A model generated the notes under the pieces. That model did not search any database. It worked only from the letters and a program-made list of their open reading frames with translations, and was not told where the DNA came from. Positions 17,077 to 24,582 of a stretch of 64,000 nt of DNA are shown here, piece by piece. The stretch's first letter is position 1; every line of letters begins with the position of its first letter. The stretch covers positions 3,476,501 to 3,540,500 of the forward strand of contig NZ_MDGR01000007.1 of the NCBI RefSeq assembly GCF_002742335.1, written 5' to 3'. The stretch comes from Reichenbachiella sp. 5M10 (GTDB lineage Bacteria > Bacteroidota > Bacteroidia > Cytophagales > Cyclobacteriaceae). The position numbers and the translations under genes are program-made.

Positions 17077-17364
17077 TTATTCTTCTACGACGACAAATAT
17101 ATCTTCCCCTTCCCTCTTCATGAAGTACTTTTCGCGGGCGAATTTCTCAAGCAGCTCTTCGTCGTTGAGCAACGCTTCACGGTCTGCTTCTGTGTCCTTG
17201 ATCTTGTTTTGGTAGTATTTCTTCTGATCTTCTAGTTCTTCTACTTTGCCCTTAAGCTGGTATTGAGAATAAAAATCGTTGGAATCAAAAAACAACATCC
17301 ACACCAAAAACACCACCGTAGCGATGAAGTAGAAGTTCTTTGTAATCTTGATGTGTTGTTTCAT
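17077..17364 (-). CDS. FtsB/DivIC-type septum formation protein
   Basis: The 95-residue bitopic protein matches the septum formation initiator family (DivIC/FtsB). It has a short cytoplasmic N-terminus, one membrane span (FYFIATVVFLVWMLFFDSND), a coiled coil (LKGKVEELEDQKKYYQNKI and the following helix), and a C-terminal segment LLEKFAREKYFMKREGEDIFVV which contains the family's conserved ARE-Y-M-K-GE pattern. It acts in the periplasm with FtsL and FtsQ to control septal peptidoglycan synthesis. In Bacteroidota this gene is often next to eno, but here eno is about 13.6 kb away. The beta-barrel gene follows 12 bases downstream. No promoter of consensus type was found in the 320 bases upstream. 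Confidence 0.92.
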   Translation of the reverse strand: MKQHIKITKNFYFIATVVFLVWMLFFDSNDFYSQYQLKGKVEELEDQKKYYQNKIKDTEADREALLNDEELLEKFAREKYFMKREGEDIFVVVEE

Positions 17365-17685
17365 GGGTTTTGAATTTCACCTCTAAATTAAAAAATATAC
17401 CCGTCATATACTAACCTCATCCATCATGCAACCAAGTATATATCTACCACAAAAATATCAATATTATAAGTTCATCTTTCATTTTGTCCATAAGATTATC
17501 AGACTAGCTCGGACACCGAACAAAGATCGTCTGATTCGCTTTCATATCCAGAGAGCTTTGTCTAATATTAGCTTCGGAGAGAGTAACCAACGCGTCTCCA
17601 TCCTATCAACCACATGAAAATAGAGACTCATGGTCTCCACAGTTAGATACATCAATATTTTAATAACCAATAACTAAAAAACAAA
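17365..17685. other. Intergenic region upstream of the 125-aa gene
   Basis: These 321 AT-rich bases separate the divergent FtsB/DivIC-like gene and the 125-aa gene. I see a 7-bp inverted repeat ATCAGAC (17498-17504) with GTCTGAT (17529-17535), but no full TAnnTTTG promoter for either gene. A 63-codon open frame at 17426-17617 has no protein-like features and is left out. Confidence 0.5.
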
Positions 17686-18063
17686 ATGAGTAAAACACAA
17701 ACATTAGAAGATGCTGTCATCTTGGTAATGGACTCGTCTGACGAACCCTTCTTCTTGGATAGTGAAGGTAACAGGAGTGATCCAAACGACCCGGAAGCAT
17801 TTACTACCTTGGTAGATGGAGACGGTGATGGTGAAGTCAGATGGTTTGCAGGAGCAGGTGTAAAAACAATCACCGAAATCAAAGTAGTATCTGGTGACAT
17901 CCTAGTCGACCTCAAATCAAAGAGAAAAGGCACCTACTGGAAAGCAAAAGTAAAAAAATGCCAAAGTGGAGAATGCAAATACGATGTTACTTTCGTGAAC
18001 TACAACGGAGAAACAAAAACGATTGATCCTAAAATTAAAATAGACCCACCTCCAGGGAAATGA
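17686..18063 (+). CDS. 125-aa soluble protein of unknown function, coupled to kinase
   Basis: I do not recognise this protein. It has no signal peptide or membrane span, is acidic at the N-terminus (DSSDEPFFLDSEGNRSDPND), and has a central DGDGDGEVRWF acidic turn, a strand-rich middle (TITEIKVVSGDILVDLKSK) and a Cys-x4-Cys pair (KKCQSGECKYDV). It ends in DPKIKIDPPPGK, a Pro-rich tail seen at the ends of many small beta proteins. The stop codon overlaps the start of the TPR kinase gene in ATGA (18060-18063), a strong sign of translational coupling and equal production, so it may be a ligand, inhibitor or partner of that kinase. That role is inference. The start ATG at 17686 follows an A-rich leader, as usual in this phylum. 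Base composition is moderately AT-rich. Confidence 0.75.
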   Translation: MSKTQTLEDAVILVMDSSDEPFFLDSEGNRSDPNDPEAFTTLVDGDGDGEVRWFAGAGVKTITEIKVVSGDILVDLKSKRKGTYWKAKVKKCQSGECKYDVTFVNYNGETKTIDPKIKIDPPPGK

Positions 18064-19952
18064 GAATAAACGCACTTGTCATAATTGCCTTTTTTTTACT
18101 AGGCAATTATGACACTTACAGTCAAAATAAAAAACTAGCAGATAGCTTAATTCAATCTTTAACGCTTAAATCTACACCTCAAGAAAAATTATACACCTAT
18201 GTAAATATTGCTAAGTATAGCGGAAATCCAGACGAGTCAATCCATTACGCCCAATATGCATTAGACCTACTCGAAACAACCAAGCAAGACACATTAAAAG
18301 GTCTATTGTATTCTACTCTTGGCAATGGCTTTCGGTTAAAGGGACAATTGCCAAAAGCAATCGAATACTATCTAAATAGTACCCAACATTACAACGGGAG
18401 TAGGCAAATCATTGGCTTAGCCAGTAGCTATGCAAGTCTTGGCAGTATTTATTCTAGTCAAAACAATTTTAATAATTCCACCTATTACTTTTTTAAATCG
18501 ATAGAGATTTTTCGTGCAGAAAATGATTCCATTCGATTAGCCTCAGCACTGCTTAACTTAGGGGATGAATACTACATGTATGACCAACTAGACTCAGCAT
18601 TAACCCTGTTTGAAGAATCTGGGATCATCTTCAAGAAAAAAAAATACCAAATAGGCTCAGCTTACAACTTAGGAAACATTGGGTTGGTCTACGCCAAACA
18701 AGGAAAATACGACCTGGCCGAACAAAACATGAACGAAGCGATCCAGATCCTAGAAGAAATGGGTGATCGCTACCCCATCGCTGTGTACGAGACCTCACTG
18801 GCTGAGATCTACGCCAAACGGGGCAATGTCAAGAAAGCACTCTTATATGCACACCATGCTCTATTGATAGGGGAAGAACTAGGACTCAAAGAACAAATCA
18901 GAGACGCGAGCCTGACGCTCTCAGCCCTCTACAAATCCATCCATAGCTACGAAAAAGCCTACAATTACCAAAGTCAGTACCTCAGCTACCGTGACAGCAT
19001 CAACAATGAGGAAGTGGTCCGACAAATGGCCGATCTCCGTACCGAATACGAGGTAGGTCAAAAACAAGCCGAAGTAGAACTGTTGGAAGAAGAAGCCAAA
19101 GTCAACCGCCTCATGCTTTGGGCTGGCTTGGCCGTAATGCTCCTACTGATCGGACTGTCCTTTGTGCTCTACAAGCTCTACCGACTCAAAATCAAGACGG
19201 TCAGGGTCGTCCGAGAGAGACGAAAAATTATCGAGGAACAAAAAAATGCTCTCGACACACTCAACCAAACCAAGGACAAGTTCTTCTCGCTCATCGCCCA
19301 TGATTTACGAGGACCTGTCAGCAATTTCAATGGAGTCGCACACCTCATGCAAGTCTACCTTGAAGAAAACAATCTCGACGAACTCAAACGTGTCGGTCGT
19401 ATCCTAGAAGACTCATCCTACGAAATTTCCTCCCTCCTTGACAACCTCCTCGATTGGGCCATGAGTCAGCAGGGACACTTTCCCTACCAGCCCGAAGAGA
19501 TCAGCGCAGAGAACATATGCAACCCTGCTCTCCGAGTGTTGGGCAATTCGGCCAAAGCCAAAAACATCAACTTGACTGAAGAGGTCATTTCAGAAGTCAT
19601 GCTACATGTCGATCAAAACAGTGCCACGACGCTCATCCGAAACTTACTCAACAATGCCATCAAATTCACAGGAGCAGACGGCAAGGTCTCACTGACCGTC
19701 TCTCAAATAGAAGGCTATGGACTCTTCACCATCACAGACACAGGCATAGGCATCCCCGCAGACAAAATCAAAACCCTCTTCGGGTTCCAAGGCGAACGCA
19801 AGCGCTGGGGAACCTCTGGAGAAAAAGGAGTCGGCCTAGGCCTCAATCTCGTCCACGAATTCATTCAAATGAACCACGGCAAGATAGAGGTCCAAAGCCA
19901 AGAAGGCATTGGTACTGAGTTTCGTGTCTACCTCCCACTCTCTTCGTCCTAG
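18060..19952 (+). CDS. TPR-domain sensor histidine kinase
   Basis: The 630-residue kinase has a signal peptide or first membrane segment (residues 5-20), about six TPR units at residues about 25-320 (for example YNLGNIGLVYAKQGKYDLAE) predicted in the periplasm, and one membrane span (LWAGLAVMLLLIGLSFVLYK, about 345-365). A coiled linker and a HisKA domain follow with the phosphoacceptor His414 in FFSLIAHDLRGPVSNF. The HATPase_c domain has the N box IRNLLNNAIKFTGADG, G1 ITDTGIGIP and G2 GEKGVGLGLNLV. No receiver domain is attached. The gene overlaps the 125-aa gene by 4 bases, and the OmpR-type regulator begins 98 bases downstream. The first about 600 bases are clearly more AT-rich than the rest, and the signal-peptide codons contain a perfect inverted repeat. 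Confidence 0.93.
   Translation: MRINALVIIAFFLLGNYDTYSQNKKLADSLIQSLTLKSTPQEKLYTYVNIAKYSGNPDESIHYAQYALDLLETTKQDTLKGLLYSTLGNGFRLKGQLPKAIEYYLNSTQHYNGSRQIIGLASSYASLGSIYSSQNNFNNSTYYFFKSIEIFRAENDSIRLASALLNLGDEYYMYDQLDSALTLFEESGIIFKKKKYQIGSAYNLGNIGLVYAKQGKYDLAEQNMNEAIQILEEMGDRYPIAVYETSLAEIYAKRGNVKKALLYAHHALLIGEELGLKEQIRDASLTLSALYKSIHSYEKAYNYQSQYLSYRDSINNEEVVRQMADLRTEYEVGQKQAEVELLEEEAKVNRLMLWAGLAVMLLLIGLSFVLYKLYRLKIKTVRVVRERRKIIEEQKNALDTLNQTKDKFFSLIAHDLRGPVSNFNGVAHLMQVYLEENNLDELKRVGRILEDSSYEISSLLDNLLDWAMSQQGHFPYQPEEISAENICNPALRVLGNSAKAKNINLTEEVISEVMLHVDQNSATTLIRNLLNNAIKFTGADGKVSLTVSQIEGYGLFTITDTGIGIPADKIKTLFGFQGERKRWGTSGEKGVGLGLNLVHEFIQMNHGKIEVQSQEGIGTEFRVYLPLSSS
18077..18114 (+). repeat. Perfect 14-bp inverted repeat inside the kinase start
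   Basis: TGTCATAATTGCCT (18077-18090) is perfectly complementary to AGGCAATTATGACA (18101-18114), with a 10-base loop of seven T then ACT. It spans codons 6 to 19 of the kinase, beginning 17 bases after the first base of its ATG. The mRNA would form a strong hairpin just downstream of the coupled start. It has no T tract behind it and so is not a normal terminator. Confidence 0.85.
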
Positions 19953-20050
19953 AAAAATATTACGCGATACTCACCTCCTACACTATAAAATTACTACTTC
20001 AAAGAAAATACAGAATCCCATGCTTATTTTGTAGTCAGGAAAAATCGGAC

Positions 20051-20731
20051 ATGAAAGTATTACTGACAGAAGACAATCTCGAGCTACAAAACAACATCGT
20101 CACCTATCTCAAAAATGAAGGCATCCTCTGCGAATGTGCCGACAGCATAGCGGCATGCAAGGAAAAACTCATTTCCTTTGACTATGACGTACTGATCCTC
20201 GACCGCATGCTCCCCGATGGAGACGGCATGGATATCATCCCCTTCGTCAAAGCCCGCAACATCAGTTCGGCCATACTGATCGCTTCCGCCAAAAACGAAA
20301 TCAACGACAAGGTAGACGGCCTCAACCTAGGAGCGGATGACTACATCACCAAGCCCTACTTCATGACCGAACTCATCGCTCGACTCAAAGCCCTCTACCG
20401 CCGCAACAAACTCGACGGCAACCAAATCCTCCATTTGGGCAACATCAGTATCGACACGGACAAGCAAGAGGTGATTGTCGACCAGACTCCCGTCACACTC
20501 ACCAAAAAAGAATACGACCTACTCGTCTACATCTATGCCAACAAAAATCGGGTATTGACCAAACTCGCCATCGCAGAACATCTCTGGGGAGACTACACTG
20601 ACACCTTAGGGTCGCTGGATTTCGTCTACCAGCATATCAAAAACCTTCGAAAAAAAATCATCTCCGCAGGCGGCAATGACTTCATCCAAACCGTATACGG
20701 TTCGGGATACAAATACGCTCTAGATTCATGA
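20051..20731 (+). CDS. OmpR/PhoB-family response regulator
   Basis: The 226-residue regulator has an N-terminal receiver domain with the acidic pair Glu7-Asp8, phosphorylation site Asp51 (DVLILDRMLPDGDGMD), the conserved Ser/Thr near 79 (LIASAKNE) and Lys101 (ADDYITKPY). The C-terminus is an OmpR-type winged helix (HLGNISIDTDKQEV, LTKKEYDLLVYIYANKNRVL and DFIQTVYGSGYKYAL). It binds DNA when phosphorylated. The stop codon overlaps the start of the next kinase gene in ATGA (20728-20731), so that kinase is its cognate sensor. The TonB-receptor-like gene that follows is the most obvious target, by context only. A near-consensus TATTTTG is present upstream but has one base too few to be called a promoter. 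Confidence 0.95.
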   Translation: MKVLLTEDNLELQNNIVTYLKNEGILCECADSIAACKEKLISFDYDVLILDRMLPDGDGMDIIPFVKARNISSAILIASAKNEINDKVDGLNLGADDYITKPYFMTELIARLKALYRRNKLDGNQILHLGNISIDTDKQEVIVDQTPVTLTKKEYDLLVYIYANKNRVLTKLAIAEHLWGDYTDTLGSLDFVYQHIKNLRKKIISAGGNDFIQTVYGSGYKYALDS

Positions 20732-21993
20732 AACTCGTCCAAAAATTCATTCTCTTTTACCTCTTGCTCAGTTTGGTCGTCCTATCCCTAGGAGGGGTCT
20801 ACTACTATGTCACATTCACCGAACTCATCGACAAGGAGACTGACTATGAACTCAAAAGTCAAGTAAACCAACTCTCACGGTTTATTGACAAGGGAGTCCC
20901 CTACCAATCTCTCAACGACAAGAATATTCAAATCAACCGAATCACCGACACGCTAGGCATACAAGTCACTCATTCGCTATACGACACCATGGCCTACCAC
21001 GGCCCATCCAAAGAGGTCATTCACCACCGTAAAATCAATAAAGTAACCCAAGTCCAAGACCAATGGTACCGCTTCCAGATATTTGAATCAGTCGTCGAAC
21101 CTTTGGATACATTCTACGGCACATTCAAAGCCACAGCTGTCGTCTTCCTCTTACTCTCGGTACTCTCAGTACTCTACAGCCTATTCATTTCGAAGTGGTT
21201 GCTCAAACCCTTTCACCATACACTCAGCAAAATCAAGGACTTCAACGTCCAAACTTCGACCCCATTAGTCATGGAGCCTTCTCGCACTTATGAATTTGAG
21301 AAACTCAATGATTTCATCGAGAACATGACAAACCGCACCGTACGAGACTACAACAACCTCAAGGAGTTTTCAGAAAACATCGCACACGAAATCCGTACGC
21401 CTCTTGCTATCGCTTCGGGCAAACTAGACCTACTGATCCAAGACAAAAACCAAGACGAACAACAAATGAACTGGATTGTCCAGGCACAAAATGCACTCAA
21501 CAAAGTCTCCAAAATACAACAGTCTTTGGTCACCCTGAGCCGCATCGAAAACGAGGAATTCAATCAATCGACAAACATCCAACTCAAGCCTCTCATCGAA
21601 ACTCTGTGCCTAGAGAAAGAAGACATCTTCGAACTCAAAGACATTCACCTCAAAACCCTACTCTCCAGTGACGTGACCCTACAAAATGACCCTGTATTGA
21701 TAGAGGTACTCTTGCACAACCTGCTACAAAATGCCATCAAGCACAACTTGCCTGCTGACGGGTTCATCGACATCCAATTGACCCGTCAGTCCTTTGTCAT
21801 TTCCAACTCTGGAGCACAACTGAACACCTCGACCGCCGACTTGATGAAACGCTTCAAAAAAAACAGCGCACAAAGTGACTCGATCGGACTGGGACTATCC
21901 ATCGTCAAAAAAATCTGTGAAGTATCAGGGTACACCTTGACGTATGAGTATTTCTCCTCCCAGGCAACCCATCAAATCACCATTCGTTTCTAA
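20728..21993 (+). CDS. Sensor histidine kinase, cognate of the OmpR-type regulator
   Basis: The 421-residue kinase has two membrane spans (IPFYLLLSLVVLSLGGVYYY region at residues about 7-28, and AVVFLLLSVLSVLYSLFISK at about 132-152) with a periplasmic sensor region of about 100 residues between them. A HAMP-like linker follows, then HisKA with His220 in ENIAHEIRTPLAIAS, and a HATPase_c domain with N box LLHNLLQNAIKHN and G2 SIGLGLSIVKKIC. The G1 box reads ISNSG instead of the common DTGIG, a variant that is common among short kinases of this type. It overlaps the regulator gene by 4 bases. The outer-membrane receptor gene starts 73 bases after its stop, and nothing between looks like a terminator, so all three may be one transcript. 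Confidence 0.94.
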   Translation: MKLVQKFILFYLLLSLVVLSLGGVYYYVTFTELIDKETDYELKSQVNQLSRFIDKGVPYQSLNDKNIQINRITDTLGIQVTHSLYDTMAYHGPSKEVIHHRKINKVTQVQDQWYRFQIFESVVEPLDTFYGTFKATAVVFLLLSVLSVLYSLFISKWLLKPFHHTLSKIKDFNVQTSTPLVMEPSRTYEFEKLNDFIENMTNRTVRDYNNLKEFSENIAHEIRTPLAIASGKLDLLIQDKNQDEQQMNWIVQAQNALNKVSKIQQSLVTLSRIENEEFNQSTNIQLKPLIETLCLEKEDIFELKDIHLKTLLSSDVTLQNDPVLIEVLLHNLLQNAIKHNLPADGFIDIQLTRQSFVISNSGAQLNTSTADLMKRFKKNSAQSDSIGLGLSIVKKICEVSGYTLTYEYFSSQATHQITIRF

Positions 21994-22066
21994 AACTTCA
22001 AATTATACTCAGATTTCTATTCGAAATTTGAGTCGTCAAACATTCAAACAAAAGAAGACTAACAAA

Positions 22067-24490
22067 ATGAGGATACTATACATCATCCTATTCGCCTGTA
22101 TCGTATACCCAAGCATGACCTATGCAGGTGCCGTACAAGCTACTCACGACATCCACGGTCGTATTGTGGACCAAAGCACCAACGAAGAGCTCGCCTACGC
22201 TACTGTATCCATACACGACCGTACCACAGATGCACTTATCTCTGGTACGATCACTCAAGAAGGGGGCGCCTTTACGTTTCAAGTCCAACCAGGAGAATAT
22301 TATGTAGAAGTACAGTTCGTTTCCTACACGACCAAGCGCATCAATGTATCTGTCACAAATGGGGCCGTCAACCTAGGGGCAATAGGACTCGAAGAAGACA
22401 GCCAACAACTCGAAGAAGTAGTCGTCACGGGACAAAAAGATCAGTTTGAATTCTCCCTCGACAAAAAGACCTTCAACGTCGGGGAAAACATCAGTAATAT
22501 TGGAAAGAATGCCTCGGATATCCTCGACAACATCCCCTCTGTACAGGTCGATATCGAAGGAAACGTTTCCTTACGCGGCAATGACAATGTCAACATTCTC
22601 ATCAACGGCAAACCCTCAGGCATGGCAGGGATCAGCAGCCAAGATGCACTCAAGCAACTCCAAGGAGACATGATCGAACGCATCGAGGTGATCACCAACC
22701 CCTCTGCTCGATACGATGCAGAAGGCACCGCAGGGATCATCAACATTGTCTTGAAGAAAGACGCCCAAAAAGGGTTCAACGGTACTTTTGGATTGACCCT
22801 TGGCTATCCCGATCTCGTCAACCCCAACGCCAGTATCAACTACCGCTCCGGCAAGATCAACTTCTTCGCCAGCGCAGGTCTTCGCTACAACCAATACAAC
22901 GGCTATGGCAAGTCCTACTCGACCTACTTCGAACAAGACTCAACGTTTTCGACAGACACAGACCGTAAGCACAACCGAGGGGGACTCTCTCAAAACTACC
23001 GAGTAGGAGCTGACTACTACATCAATGACTACAACAAGCTTACAGTCAGCGGGATATACAACACTGGAGACGAGGAAAACGAAACACGTTTGTCCTACCA
23101 AGATATCGCTAGCGACCAAGTCGTCAATACCACACAGCGCATCGACGAAGAAACAGAAGACGAAAGCCTCACAGAGCTATCCCTCAACTACGAGAAGACC
23201 TTCGCCCAAGAAGAACGAAAACTATCACTCTACGCTCAGTACAGAGACAACAACGAGTTGGAACAATCCGGTATCGAACAAAGCTCTGTCAACGACGAAG
23301 ACCTGAGCCAGCGAGTACGTAACGATGAAGGAGAAAATAACATCCTACTCCAAGCAGACTACGTGCACCCTATTACTGAGTCTAGCAAATTTGAAGTCGG
23401 TCTACGCTCCACCATCCGTCAAATCAAAAACAACTACAAAATCGAAGAACTCAACAACGGGACATGGAACACCCTGCTACGCTTCACCAACGACTTCTCC
23501 TACCACGAAAACATCTATGCAGGCTATGCCATCTATGGCAACAAAATAGGGAGTTTCTCCTACCAGGTAGGTGCACGGGTAGAGGTTACCGACATCCAAA
23601 CCGTGCTCGATTCAGAAAGTCAGCATGAGACCAACAACAAGAATTACACAAACTTCTTCCCTTCGGCTCATCTGACCTATGAGTTCAGCCCAGAGCAAAA
23701 CGTACAGCTTAGCTATTCTCGTCGCTTACGCAGGCCAGGGTTTAGAAACCTCAATCCCATCAGCAGTTACAGTGACAACAGAAATTTCCGTATAGGAAAC
23801 CCCGATCTCGATCCAGAGCTGACCGACGCCTACGAAGTGGGTTTCTTACAAAATTGGGAGACAGCATCTTTCTACGGAGGGGTCTACTACAACCACACCA
23901 CCAACGAGATCGAGCGCTTGAGTTTCGCGAGTACTATACCCGGCGAGGATGGTGTGATCTACTCCAAGCTCTACAACCTTGCAACAGAAGATGCCTATGG
24001 CTTTGAGATCAATCTATCCAAGGATTTCACAGATTGGTTTTCGATGAACGGTAACTTCAACTTCTACCGCCGCATCACATCAGGAGAAGCGGAGGGAGAA
24101 TCCTTCGATGCGGATGCTCGCTCCTACAGCGCCAGAGTCAATTCAAAATTCGACCTGCCTTGGGACATTGACTTTCAAGCGAACCTCAACTACCGAGGAC
24201 CGCAAAACAACACCCAAGGCAAGCGATTGGCTTTCTACACCGTAGATGCAGGCTTTACACGTGAAGTATTCGAGGGCAAGGGTACACTGACCGCTAGCGT
24301 ACAGGATCTATTCAACACACGAGTCTACCGCTCCGAACAGTTCACGGACAGTTTCGAATCAGAGTCAGAGTTCCAGTGGAGGTCACGCCAATTTACTCTG
24401 AGCTTCACCTACCGACTCAACCAACGAAAGCCCAAAATGAACAATGATAACAAACGTCCTGGTGTACAAGATGGTGACAGTGACATGTAA
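22067..24490 (+). CDS. TonB-receptor-like outer-membrane beta-barrel protein
   Basis: Starting at the ATG at 22067 the protein has 807 residues; the frame is open further upstream into the kinase gene, but only this start gives a proper signal peptide (RILYIILFACIVYPSMTYAG). A carboxypeptidase-regulatory-like domain follows (GRIVDQSTNEELAYATVSI to about residue 100), then a plug domain (EEVVVTGQKDQFEF, SDILDNIPSVQVDIEGNVSL, IERIEVITNPSARYDAEG). The barrel is of the OMP_b-brl_3 type seen in Bacteroidota, with SYSRRLRRPGFRNLNP and GNPDLDPELTDAYEVGF. Such proteins resemble TonB-dependent transporters and are often regulated by linked two-component systems; the substrate is unknown. A terminator shared with the convergent gene lies 37 bases downstream. 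Confidence 0.92.
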   Translation: MRILYIILFACIVYPSMTYAGAVQATHDIHGRIVDQSTNEELAYATVSIHDRTTDALISGTITQEGGAFTFQVQPGEYYVEVQFVSYTTKRINVSVTNGAVNLGAIGLEEDSQQLEEVVVTGQKDQFEFSLDKKTFNVGENISNIGKNASDILDNIPSVQVDIEGNVSLRGNDNVNILINGKPSGMAGISSQDALKQLQGDMIERIEVITNPSARYDAEGTAGIINIVLKKDAQKGFNGTFGLTLGYPDLVNPNASINYRSGKINFFASAGLRYNQYNGYGKSYSTYFEQDSTFSTDTDRKHNRGGLSQNYRVGADYYINDYNKLTVSGIYNTGDEENETRLSYQDIASDQVVNTTQRIDEETEDESLTELSLNYEKTFAQEERKLSLYAQYRDNNELEQSGIEQSSVNDEDLSQRVRNDEGENNILLQADYVHPITESSKFEVGLRSTIRQIKNNYKIEELNNGTWNTLLRFTNDFSYHENIYAGYAIYGNKIGSFSYQVGARVEVTDIQTVLDSESQHETNNKNYTNFFPSAHLTYEFSPEQNVQLSYSRRLRRPGFRNLNPISSYSDNRNFRIGNPDLDPELTDAYEVGFLQNWETASFYGGVYYNHTTNEIERLSFASTIPGEDGVIYSKLYNLATEDAYGFEINLSKDFTDWFSMNGNFNFYRRITSGEAEGESFDADARSYSARVNSKFDLPWDIDFQANLNYRGPQNNTQGKRLAFYTVDAGFTREVFEGKGTLTASVQDLFNTRVYRSEQFTDSFESESEFQWRSRQFTLSFTYRLNQRKPKMNNDNKRPGVQDGDSDM

Positions 24491-24524
24491 ATCAACTCTA
24501 TCAGAAAGGGCATACTGAGAAAAC

Positions 24525-24554
24525 AAAAAAGCTCTCGACCTACACGAGAGCTTT
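24525..24554. terminator. Bidirectional terminator between convergent genes
   Basis: AAAGCTCTCG (24528-24537) pairs with CGAGAGCTTT (24545-24554) around a 7-base loop. A run of six A at 24525-24530 gives a T tract for transcription from the right; on the plus strand the stem ends in TTT followed by CATTTTT. It serves the receptor gene and the beta-helix lipoprotein gene. Confidence 0.85.
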
Positions 24555-24582
24555 CATTTTTCACAACAAAATACAACTGACG

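Noticed and set aside
17426-17617. 63-codon open frame in the 17.4-17.7 kb spacer
   Set aside because: No signal, domain or promoter, and AT-rich spacer composition.
21944-22066. Upstream extension of the outer-membrane receptor into the kinase gene
   Set aside because: The extension overlaps the kinase 3' end in another frame; the ATG at 22067 gives a proper signal peptide.
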